Below are positions 17,730 to 26,600 of a stretch of DNA of 64,000 nucleotides, piece by piece. This DNA comes from Paenibacillus sp. HWE-109. GTDB taxonomy: Bacteria; Bacillota; Bacilli; Paenibacillales; NBRC-103111. The stretch is from the NCBI RefSeq assembly GCF_022163125.1, contig NZ_CP091881.1, forward strand, positions 8,388,501-8,452,500. Direction: 5' to 3'. Below the pieces are notes generated by a model that was not told the DNA's origin, did no database searches, and was given only the letters and a program-made list of their open reading frames with translations. The translations under genes and the position numbers were made by a program. How positions within the stretch are numbered: position 1 is the first letter of the stretch; each line of letters begins with the position of its first letter.

Positions 17730-19464
17730 GGCTGTCTTCCTCTCTGGCATTGTAAGGAATGGTTAGAATCGTTTCGGCATATTGGCCTGGCACACTGTCG
17801 AGTCGAATGGAATAGTCCTCTCCGTAATACAGCTTCAATCTTTCGTTGATATTGCCAAGACCAATGCTCTCCCTGAGAGGGCTGCTGCTTGGGGTATAGG
17901 CAGACGTACGAAACCGTTCATTTAGTTCAAGCAGCCGCCGGGGTGCTATGCCAGGGCCGTTGTCATGGATGGACAGCCGAATAGTGTTGTCCGGCTGCAG
18001 CGAGATGTCAAGCTCGATGCGCAGGGTTTCTTGCTGCGGGAAACCGTGCTTGATGCTGTTCTCAACGATGGGTTGCAGAATAAAGCGAATGATCTGAAAG
18101 GGAAGAAGCGTGTCAGGCACGCGAATGCCTAATTCGATATTGTCGCCATACTTGATCTTCTGCAAGTTCATATACTGTTCCAAGTAGCGGATTTCCGCTT
18201 CCAGTGTTGTAAAACGGAACTGATTGTCCATGTTGTACCGCATCATTTTCCCAAAATCGGCCATGGCATCCGAAACGTCAAATTGGCCGGCAAGCTCCAT
18301 CTTGGCGCTGAACATATCCAGGGTGTTGTAGATGAAATGCGGGTTGATCTGGGACTGGAGCGCGATGAACTGGGCATCTTTGTGCATTGTTTCCTGGCGG
18401 ATCCGATCTTTCATTAGCACGGTGATCTTATTTAACAGTAGGTTAAATTTCTCGGTGATCACCCCGAATTCATCCTGCCGATCGTTCGGAATGGGCTCGA
18501 AGCCAGATTCAATGGCATGTGCCATCTGCCCAATGCTCGTTTTCATTTTTCTTAAAGCGAACTTCAGCACTGAATAAAAAGCAAACAATAGTAAAACCAT
18601 TGCCGTGAGGAAGGCGAGATTCGTCACCACCTGAAGAGAGCCGAACGATCTTGGCAGTGTAATCGTCATCAGCATGGATAAGTCGAGTCCCTTTAGCGGC
18701 TCCGAAATGAATAGCTGGTTATTGTGAATGACGTAGCTTCCAGATGGAGGAGGCTTGAGCGATGGAGCGCGATCAGTTGCACCTGATCCTTCAGGAAAAC
18801 GAATGCGGCCTTGGGCATCCATGAGGACAATATGCCGGTTGCTTTCTGCTATTCGTGCGATAGGATCAAGCAGATCGCTTGGCCGCACATCGACAAGGCT
18901 AAAACCGAGATCACGGTCTTCCAGGGAGATTATTTTCTGCATATACCCGAACGTTTCTCCAAGCTCCTGGCTTTGGCGAATCACCCACAGGGACTTTTTC
19001 TCATCATGTTTGAAGGTATCATACCAAGGCTCCTGTATCGCTTTCGTTTCATGGTAAAAGGCCCCGAATCCTTCCGGAATCGTTTCGTTGCTCATATACA
19101 CCGATATTTTCTCTGTATTGATTTTTTGGAACAGCATGGCGTAATTAATGAGCGGTACGGCATAGCTGAAATAGTCATCTAAGGAATTATTGGCTTGCGA
19201 GTAGGGGGCAGCCAGAAATTGCTGCAAGCGATAATTGTACGTGATGCTGTTGCTAACGCTTTCAATGAGTTCGATTTTGTTCTCAATCGTAGATTTCACT
19301 TGCTTCAAGGTCATTTGCGAATTCGCAATCAACTGATCTCTCATGTAGCGTTGCGTTTGGTCGTAGGTATACAAGCCCAGCACGATGAAAGGCAGCAGAA
19401 TCAGCAGGACAAAGGCGAGAGTCACTTTACTTTTGAGGCTCATGGTGTTCAGATAGCGGCGCAA
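17722..19464 (-). CDS. YesM-type sensor histidine kinase (region 3)
   Basis: This 580-residue membrane kinase has transmembrane segments at about residues 12-32 and 285-305, an extracellular sensor part between them, HAMP, His_kinase (His376 in SQINPHFIYNTLDMF) and HATPase_c (QPIVENSIKHGFP; DNGPGIAP). The start is taken as TTG 19464, with a weak TAGGT site upstream; ATG 19443 is an alternative without a ribosome binding site. The gene is divergent from the permease operon at 19735, so the 270-bp spacer carries both promoters. Confidence 0.88.
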   Translation of the reverse strand: MRRYLNTMSLKSKVTLAFVLLILLPFIVLGLYTYDQTQRYMRDQLIANSQMTLKQVKSTIENKIELIESVSNSITYNYRLQQFLAAPYSQANNSLDDYFSYAVPLINYAMLFQKINTEKISVYMSNETIPEGFGAFYHETKAIQEPWYDTFKHDEKKSLWVIRQSQELGETFGYMQKIISLEDRDLGFSLVDVRPSDLLDPIARIAESNRHIVLMDAQGRIRFPEGSGATDRAPSLKPPPSGSYVIHNNQLFISEPLKGLDLSMLMTITLPRSFGSLQVVTNLAFLTAMVLLLFAFYSVLKFALRKMKTSIGQMAHAIESGFEPIPNDRQDEFGVITEKFNLLLNKITVLMKDRIRQETMHKDAQFIALQSQINPHFIYNTLDMFSAKMELAGQFDVSDAMADFGKMMRYNMDNQFRFTTLEAEIRYLEQYMNLQKIKYGDNIELGIRVPDTLLPFQIIRFILQPIVENSIKHGFPQQETLRIELDISLQPDNTIRLSIHDNGPGIAPRRLLELNERFRTSAYTPSSSPLRESIGLGNINERLKLYYGEDYSIRLDSVPGQYAETILTIPYNAREEDSHV

Positions 19465-19549
19465 TGGCAGACCTACTTTCCCGAGAGAAGTTGTTTTTTA
19501 CCCTATTCGACAAGGTGTGTTAGAAACCTCCCTCGCTTCTTGCCCATCC

Positions 19550-19610
19550 AAAATGAAGGTATTAAAACAAAAATGAAGATATTTTTATAAGCGCTTACAG
19601 AACGTATAGT
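19550..19610 (+). promoter_or_regulatory. Operator, cre-like site and promoter for the region 3 importer
   Basis: Direct repeats AAAATGAAGGTATTA (19550) and AAAATGAAGATATTT (19570) are 20 bp apart, suiting an AraC-type dimer. The sequence TTATAAGCGCTTACA (19585-19599) matches the CcpA cre consensus with one mismatch. A TATAGT -10 hexamer lies at 19605-19610 with only a poor -35 17 bp upstream, as expected for an activator-dependent promoter. Together this suggests induction by the adjacent regulator and catabolite repression by CcpA. Assignments are by consensus only. Confidence 0.6.
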
Positions 19611-19734
19611 AGACGTATACCTCCGAAGTCGTTGGCAAGAGGCAAGCCGCAGTAAAGCGATTTCGGATCGAAAAAATGAAAACGTTATTTACGCAGATGC
19701 CAAGTTCAGTGAATAACGAGACAGGGGGCAAGAA

Positions 19735-20697
19735 GTGGAAAGAGCCGTAACGACAGATCGTCCCTTTCGCGCAGCAGGCAAAGCGGCTACTAGCCGCCAT
19801 ACAAGATGGAAAAGCCAGTTCGCCCTGCAAAGCATGGTATGGCCAGGGGTGCTGTTCCTGCTTATATTTTCCTACATTCCTATGTATGGAATTTTGATTG
19901 CGTTCAAGGATTATGATCTATTCTTAGGTGTGTCAGGTTCGCCTTGGGTTGGTTTGGCGCATTTTAGGGAATTCTTTACCGATGCTAATTTTATGAACGT
20001 GCTGCGCAATACGCTGGCCATGAATATCCTCGTTCTCATTTTTGGATTCCCGGCGCCAATCGTGTTCGCGCTGTTTCTGAACGAACTGACGACAGCGAAG
20101 TTCAAACGCTTTGTGCAAACGATTTCTTATTTGCCTCACTTCGTCTCTTGGGTCATCTTCGGCGGTTTAATTATGACCGTGCTGTCGCCCTCGAACGGGG
20201 TCATCAACATGATCTTGCTGCAGTTGCATCTCATCAATGAACCGCTCAATTTCATGGGCAAGCCGGAGTTATTCTGGTTCATCATGGTCGGGGCGGAGAT
20301 GCTGAAGGGAATTGGTTGGGGAGCTATCATCTACATTGCGGCCATTGCCGGGGTCGATCAAGAGCTGTACGAAGCGGCCAAAATCGACGGTGCCGGCAGG
20401 TTTCAGCGCATGTGGTACATTACGGTGCCTAGCATCATGGGAACGATCGTCATTATGCTTATTTTCGCGGTTAGCTCGATTCTGAATACCGGTATTGAAC
20501 AGATGCTGGTCATGCAGAATCCGCTGAACCTGAATGTCAGTGAAACGATTGACACTTACGTCTACAAGGTGGGGCTGCAGCAAATGCGATATTCCTACTC
20601 GACGGCAGTTGGACTTGCCAAATCACTGGTCGCGTTGATTCTGCTGATCGGCGCCAATCAAGTCACGCGTAAAATATCCGGCAACAGTCTGTTCTAA
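19735..20697 (+). CDS. ABC oligosaccharide transporter permease, LplB type (region 3)
   Basis: A 320-residue membrane protein with about six helices. The N-terminal FSYIPMYGILIAFKDYD and the EAA loop EAAKIDGAGRFQRMWYITVP are characteristic of LplB-like permeases that work with 540-residue LplA-type binding proteins. It starts with GTG behind AGGGGG. The next permease follows after 22 bp. No ATPase gene is nearby, implying a shared ATPase. Confidence 0.92.
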   Translation: MERAVTTDRPFRAAGKAATSRHTRWKSQFALQSMVWPGVLFLLIFSYIPMYGILIAFKDYDLFLGVSGSPWVGLAHFREFFTDANFMNVLRNTLAMNILVLIFGFPAPIVFALFLNELTTAKFKRFVQTISYLPHFVSWVIFGGLIMTVLSPSNGVINMILLQLHLINEPLNFMGKPELFWFIMVGAEMLKGIGWGAIIYIAAIAGVDQELYEAAKIDGAGRFQRMWYITVPSIMGTIVIMLIFAVSSILNTGIEQMLVMQNPLNLNVSETIDTYVYKVGLQQMRYSYSTAVGLAKSLVALILLIGANQVTRKISGNSLF

Positions 20698-20719
20698 CTT
20701 TACTCAGGAGGAGCTACTC

Positions 20720-21610
20720 ATGAAAATCCGCTCAAGAGGAGATCAATGGTTTGATGCTTTCAACGTCTTCCTCATGCTGGCCGTCGTCGTCCTGACGCTT
20801 GCCCCCTTCTGGTTCGCGCTGGTCGGTTCATTAAATCAGGGAATCGATTATATGAGGGGAGGCGTCTACTTATGGCCACGCGAGTTTACACTCGCCAATT
20901 ATATGTCGATTTTCTCAGATAACACGATTTACCATGCCTATTTCATCACGGTATCTCGCTCGCTTATAGGTACAATTCTTCACGTGGCATTTACTGCGCT
21001 GGTTGCTTATGGCATGTCGCGCAAAGCGTTGGCGGGGCGTAATGTGTATCTGATTATCATGCTGTTTACAATGTTTTTCTACGGAGGTTTGATCCCCACC
21101 TATTTGCTTTACAAAAAGCTCGGCTTGTTAAACAATTTCCTGGTTTACATTGTGCCGACGATGTTCAGTGTGTGGGATATGATTATTATCATGTCATTTT
21201 TCCGAACGATCCCGGAGTCGATTGTAGAATCCGCGAAGATCGATGGCGCTGGCGAATACCGCATTTTCCTGCAGCTCGTTCTTCCACTGACTAAGCCGGT
21301 TTTGGCTGCAATTGCGCTTTTCAACTGTGTGTATCATTGGAATGCCTATACGGATGCGCTGTTCTTTACAACCAAGGACTATCTTGAGCCTGTGCAGTTG
21401 TTTCTAAAGCGAATCGTGACCGATGCATCAGTCGCGCAGAAGTTCGGTGAGCAAGTAGCGGGGAGTATGCCGGAGGAAGCAAAGCAGATCAGCTCCGAAA
21501 CCTTGAAGCTTGCTATGATGATGGCAACGACCGCTCCAATCTTAATTGTGTATCCGTTTCTCCAACGGTTTTTCGTCAAAGGCGTTTTAATTGGTTCTGT
21601 GAAAGGTTAG
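20720..21610 (+). CDS. ABC oligosaccharide transporter permease, YtcP/LplC type (region 3)
   Basis: This is the partner permease, 296 residues. The family signature FFYGGLIPTYLLYKKLGLLNN follows the third helix region, the EAA loop reads ESAKIDGAGEYRIFLQLVLP, and the C-terminus is GVLIGSVKG. The start is ATG behind CAGGAGGAG. A stem-loop (21617-21649) separates it from the binding-protein gene. Confidence 0.92.
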   Translation: MKIRSRGDQWFDAFNVFLMLAVVVLTLAPFWFALVGSLNQGIDYMRGGVYLWPREFTLANYMSIFSDNTIYHAYFITVSRSLIGTILHVAFTALVAYGMSRKALAGRNVYLIIMLFTMFFYGGLIPTYLLYKKLGLLNNFLVYIVPTMFSVWDMIIIMSFFRTIPESIVESAKIDGAGEYRIFLQLVLPLTKPVLAAIALFNCVYHWNAYTDALFFTTKDYLEPVQLFLKRIVTDASVAQKFGEQVAGSMPEEAKQISSETLKLAMMMATTAPILIVYPFLQRFFVKGVLIGSVKG

Positions 21611-21616
21611 TCTGTG

Positions 21617-21649
21617 CAGCAAAAGCATGCAAGTGGGTTGCTTTTGCTG
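21617..21649 (+). terminator. Intercistronic stem-loop before the region 3 binding-protein gene
   Basis: CAGCAAAAGCA (21617-21627) pairs perfectly with TGCTTTTGCTG (21639-21649). There is no T-run, so it more likely protects or separates the permease and binding-protein parts of the mRNA than fully ends transcription. Confidence 0.55.
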
Positions 21650-21692
21650 TACATTAACACTATATAGGCGTACATGAAGGGGAGGAAAACAA

Positions 21693-23336
21693 GTGCAAAA
21701 TAGAAAGCGTTTTCACAAATCAGGAATTGTCTTAATGATGATTGGTTCGTTATTAGTAGGCTGCTCTTCCACAGGCGACAACCAAGGCAAGTCGTCTTCG
21801 GCGCCAACGTCGTCGGAAACGGCATCCGCTTCACCGAAAGCAGCAACAGAGGACAAGTCGCCGATCAAGATTACCTGGTTTGTCGATCAGGATTACTACA
21901 AGAAGAACTGGGATGCGGTCAACGATTTGCTGGATAAAATGATTACAGACGCTACCGGCATTTCAATCGATTTCACCTCAGGAAGCTCAGATAAGCTGAG
22001 CGCGATCATCGCAGCCGGGGACATTCCGGACGTAATTACGGTCGATAAAGGCTCACCGCAGCGCGGAGTACTCGAGAAGTCCGGCTTGGTTGCACAGATG
22101 GATACCCTGATCGCGAAGTATGATCCCTCCTTCAAAGTAGCGAAAACCATGCAGGATTGGTTCCGCAACCCGGACGGTCACTTCTATGGATACGCCAGCT
22201 ATTTCTGGGCGAAGGAAACGTTCCAGCCCGGCGACTATATCGCCAGCAACCAAGGATTATATGCACGTCAAGACATTATGGAGCAACTTGGCATCAAGGC
22301 CGACGATTTTAAAACGAAAGATGGCTTGGTCGCAGCGCTTCGCAAGGTGAAGGATTCGGGCGTTAAATATAATGGTTTTGCACTGACGCCTGCTTATTTT
22401 GACAGCTGGGTTATTTCCAGCTTCTTCGGGGCGCCTCGTGAGGATGCCCAAGGCAATCTCATTGACCGCGAGCGTACGCCGGAATCTCTGGAAGCCTACA
22501 AGTACCTTAATCTTCTGTATCGTGAGGGCCTGATGCCGGAAGACAGCCAGACACTGAACAAGAATCAGGTTCAGGAGAAGGTTGCCAATGGTGCGGTATT
22601 CGCTTACACGAACAAGACTATTGACTGGAGCGCTCTGTATCAGAAGGACCCGAAAGCGACATATGTCCACGTCGGGCCTGTCGTAGGCAGCAAGGGGAAT
22701 AAGCCATACGTTGACCCTGTCAATGTAACAGGCTGGACGCTGTCCATGGTTAGCTCCAAATCTAAATATCAAGATCGCATTATTAAATTATTCCATTATT
22801 TATCCACGGACGAGATGAGTCTGAATGTGAACTATGGTCCGAAAGGCGCAGCTTGGAACTTCGATGAGAATGGCAAAGTGAAGCTGACAGACGAGTTCAA
22901 TAAGCTGAATGCCGAAGATGCGAACAAAGCCAAGCTGAAATATGGCAATGGCACACTGAATTGGCTGATCAACTGGGTGCCGATTGCGCGGACTTTGCCA
23001 ACAACGAAGACGTTGGATAACACCTTGAAGAAACAAGCGACCGATTATTTTGCTCAATTTACGTACGATATGCTTCCTTTCGAATCGACGACTCCGTTAG
23101 GCGGAACGAAGGAAGCGGGAATTAATGCCAAAATTGAAGAAAGCCGTGTGAAGGCAAGAGCCAAAATGTTCCTTGCCAAGTCGGAAGCCGATGTAGAGAA
23201 GTTCTATAACGAGGAGATCGAACTGGAAAAAAATCTCGGTTATCAGGAACTGTATGCTTACCAGAACAATCAGTTTTTACAAGCCAAGAAAGCGCTCGGC
23301 ATCCAGTTTGCTTGGCCGACCAATCAGAAGAAATAA
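21693..23336 (+). CDS. Extracellular oligosaccharide-binding lipoprotein, LplA type (region 3)
   Basis: This 547-residue receptor belongs to the importer encoded upstream. The lipoprotein signal ends at Cys24 (SLLVGC), with a Ser/Ala/Thr tether to about residue 52. The length and the pattern ITWFVDQDYY ... IIAAGDIPDVITVDKG ... LYARQDIMEQLGIK match LplA/YtcQ-type binding proteins. The start is GTG behind GGGGAGG. A cre-like sequence (TAGAAAGCGTTTTCAC, 21701-21716, about two mismatches) overlaps codons 3-8 and could mediate CcpA roadblock repression. A strong terminator follows at 23366. Confidence 0.92.
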   Translation: MQNRKRFHKSGIVLMMIGSLLVGCSSTGDNQGKSSSAPTSSETASASPKAATEDKSPIKITWFVDQDYYKKNWDAVNDLLDKMITDATGISIDFTSGSSDKLSAIIAAGDIPDVITVDKGSPQRGVLEKSGLVAQMDTLIAKYDPSFKVAKTMQDWFRNPDGHFYGYASYFWAKETFQPGDYIASNQGLYARQDIMEQLGIKADDFKTKDGLVAALRKVKDSGVKYNGFALTPAYFDSWVISSFFGAPREDAQGNLIDRERTPESLEAYKYLNLLYREGLMPEDSQTLNKNQVQEKVANGAVFAYTNKTIDWSALYQKDPKATYVHVGPVVGSKGNKPYVDPVNVTGWTLSMVSSKSKYQDRIIKLFHYLSTDEMSLNVNYGPKGAAWNFDENGKVKLTDEFNKLNAEDANKAKLKYGNGTLNWLINWVPIARTLPTTKTLDNTLKKQATDYFAQFTYDMLPFESTTPLGGTKEAGINAKIEESRVKARAKMFLAKSEADVEKFYNEEIELEKNLGYQELYAYQNNQFLQAKKALGIQFAWPTNQKK

Positions 23337-23365
23337 GGACTAGCACTTAAATAGGTTTATACAAT

Positions 23366-23425
23366 GGCATATGCAACGTTCGTGAGTGGATCGCTATCTT
23401 CACACGCTTGCATATGCCCTTTTTG
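23366..23425 (+). terminator. Rho-independent terminator of the region 3 importer operon
   Basis: GGCATATGCAA (23366-23376) pairs with TTGCATATGCC (23408-23418), with further pairing CGTGAG/CACACG inside, followed by CTTTTTG. The large secreted enzyme downstream therefore probably has its own promoter. Confidence 0.8.
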
Positions 23426-23450
23426 TGTAAAGATAAAGCAATGAAAGGGG

Positions 23451-23555
23451 GGCGAATGGCGGATGGGCTCCGAAGGACGGGCGGAATTCGGCGAACCGCA
23501 TGCGCCGCTTGAGGCTAACGGGGATGTGATGGGGAATTCGAAAATCCCAATTTAA
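23451..23555 (+). pseudogene. FAD-oxidoreductase relic 1
   Basis: A 34-codon frame reads GEWRMGSEGRAEFGEPHAP, then LEANGDVMGNS, and ends in TAA. It closely matches an internal stretch of the intact FAD-dependent oxidoreductase at 36146 (CEWRMGSEGRDEFGEPHAP, then ETASGDTMGNS). There is no start, and the rest of the gene is missing. A second relic of the same part of the protein lies at 38597. It marks an oxidoreductase gene formerly sited here. Confidence 0.7.
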
Positions 23556-23658
23556 ATCACTTAGGGGTTGAAAGGAGGTGGTTTATGTCGCACAGAGCAG
23601 CGACTCTGCCGAGAAAACATGAATGGGTTTTGATAAAAGTGTACAGGAGGATTGAAAA

Positions 23659-26600
23659 ATGAGAAAAGGAATGATTACTAAGGCTTCAGTAACGCTAGTT
23701 ATGGCTTTACTCCTGCAAATAGTGGGGGCTGCAGGTATGGCGGGCCCTACCGCAAATGCAGCTCCCATAGTTGCTGACAGCACATGGAAAGCTATTGATA
23801 CGACATTGGCGGTAGCACCTGGAAGTGCGCTGGACTTGTCCTACTTGAATCAAACACCAGCTGGAACGAAAGGCTTCGTAAAGATTGATGCGGATGGCGA
23901 TTATTATTTTACGGATGAGCCCAATAAGAAAGTAAAGTTCTTCGGTACCAATCTTAACGGCAGCTATGGTACGGATCCAACCAAAGCCGAAATGGTTAAT
24001 ATCGCCGACCGGATTGCTGCTATGGGTTATAATGTGGTGCGATACCATTCCAATGATGATAATGTTGACTGGGCAATAGGACTTATGGTGAAACCTACTT
24101 CCACGACGGTTACATTAGATCCAGTCAAACTGGATAATTTTGAGTACTTCGTTTCTTTGCTGAAGGCACGAGGCATTTATATCGATGTCGACATTCTGGC
24201 TTATGCGGATTACTCTAGTGTACCAAGCTTAAGCAAATACGGCTCATTCGCTGCCAAATATATGGCAACGCTTTTTCCGGACGGTAAAGCGATTTGGCAA
24301 TCATTTGCTCAGCAGTGGCTTACTCATGTTAATCCGTACACCGGACTTGCCTTGAAGGATGATCCTATATTGATGGGGCTGTCTCCCATGAATGAAACTA
24401 TTCTTTATAATGCTAATTTTTCAAACGCAAGTGTAAAAGAATGGTTACTTGCAGACTTTAATACGTTTCTGGCTGGTAAAGCACGTCCGCCTATCACAAC
24501 ATTTCCAAATATATTTTGGAGTGCATCACCTGCGAGTATTCGTGATGATCTTGCCGAATACTTCACAGAAAAAACGTTATCTTCCCATAATGAAATGAAA
24601 AATTACCTTAAAGATGTAATTGGAGTAAAGGTACCCATTGGAGGAATTAACTACATTAATGATTCTTTGGCCAACTACTGGCGAACACACACAGATGTTC
24701 ATGAAACACACTTATATAATGGGCTTGTAGATGGAAGGGGAGCAACATTCTCTTTTACCCCGGCGTCACATCCTCGTTACAGTATGGTATTTGCTCCAGA
24801 ATCAGCAGCTAATTATGTGCCGCAATCTGGAGGGACTATATTTAAAAATTATATTCCTGGTCTTGCCCTTGGGCAGCTGTACCAGAAGCCTTTTGCATTA
24901 ACTGAATATAATCAGGAGTTTCCGACGAAAGGCAGAGACGACCTTGGATTGATGGTGGCCGCGACCGGCGCCTTCAATGGCTGGGATATGCTAAACAGGT
25001 TTCAATATGTTTCCCGTGTAAAAGAGGCTACTCAACAAAGTGCAACTTTGGGTGGTTTTACTTCATTTGATACCCTAACAGATACCTTGGTAACGATGTC
25101 CGAATATCAAAGCACCCTTCTTTTCCGTAAAGGTCACATCACTGCAAGCGAACCTAAATTTGTCATTGTCAGGGACCAGACATCGGTTAAGACGCATGCG
25201 GCATCAACGGAGAATGAAGATTTAGAGATTAATCGAATGTATATACCGCATCTGTTCAAGATGGTTACCGTGTACGCAGATAAGCCTGGTGAACCCTATG
25301 CCATCTATAAAATCACACCTGAGCTTACACCTGAGCAAATCGCAAGCGGCAATTTACCTGCCCAGAATAAGATATCCATTACGAACAGCATGACTTTAAA
25401 GCAGGTTGCGGAGACGTTTATTAATGCTATTGATGATGTCAATCTGAAAAACAACATGCTCTCTAATCTGAATCAAAATAAGCTGGTTTCGGACACGGGT
25501 GAGCTTATATTTGATCTTAATTTAAATACTTATCTGATCAATACCCCTTACGCAATTGGAGCTGTAGGCACGTTGAATAACAACTTATTCGAGCTTGGTC
25601 CTGTATCCATAAAGGCAAGTGTGGATAAAGGAACCGTATCCGCAGCAACGCTTGATGATAAATCGCTAGACAAAAGCGAGAGAATGCTGGTCATCTATAC
25701 AACCGATGCAGCGGCGACAGGGGAAGATACGATTCAAGATCTGACGGATGCCAACAAACGGACCTATGTAAGAGGGAAATTGCCGACACTTGCCAAACAC
25801 GAGACAATGGAATTCCATCTGAAGACGACACTCATCCCAGCAGCGTACAAAGCTTACAAGCTGGCGACAAACGGTGTACGGCTGCAGGAAATTCCCGTTA
25901 TCGCCACAGGAAAAGACGTATTCGTCCAGCTTGATACGGATAAAGGCTTCGCCTTTGAACTGGTTTACGATCCATTGTACACGAATGATTTTGAGTCAGG
26001 TGCGGCGGATTGGACCTCCGTTAAAGGGAACTTTGCGCTTCAAACAGAGAGTAGTGGCAATCATGTGTATCAGTCGACGAAGTCATCGACAGCTGTGGTC
26101 GCGCAGACTGTGGGTACAGACTATTTCGTAGAGTCAGATGTGAGGATTGTCAGTCATAAAGATACGGTAGGACTCCTCGCCCGGTATGTGAATCCAGACC
26201 AGTATTATAGCTTTACCTATGATGCGCTATTCGGAAAGGCAGTCATTGAGAAACGCAGCAATGGTACATCCGTTGTGCTTCAAACAGCGACCGGTGTGAC
26301 ATTACCGTTGGATGTTATGAACAAGCTTAGGTTTGAAGTGGTAGGCAGTAACCTATATGGCTATATCAATGGTCAATTGGTGGTCACAGCAACAGACAAC
26401 TCGATTGCAAGCGGCTCCGCTGGGATCCTAACGAAGGATCTTGAACTGCCGGCAGGCTTCCCGTGGGGGACAGCAACACAACAATGGATAGCTGCACTAG
26501 GAAACGCGGTGAAAAGTGAAATTAATGCAACCCCTGGCTCTAATGGGGCATTCCTAATTGAATTAACCGAATTCCTGAAGCGGGTTAAAGGCCCAGTCTC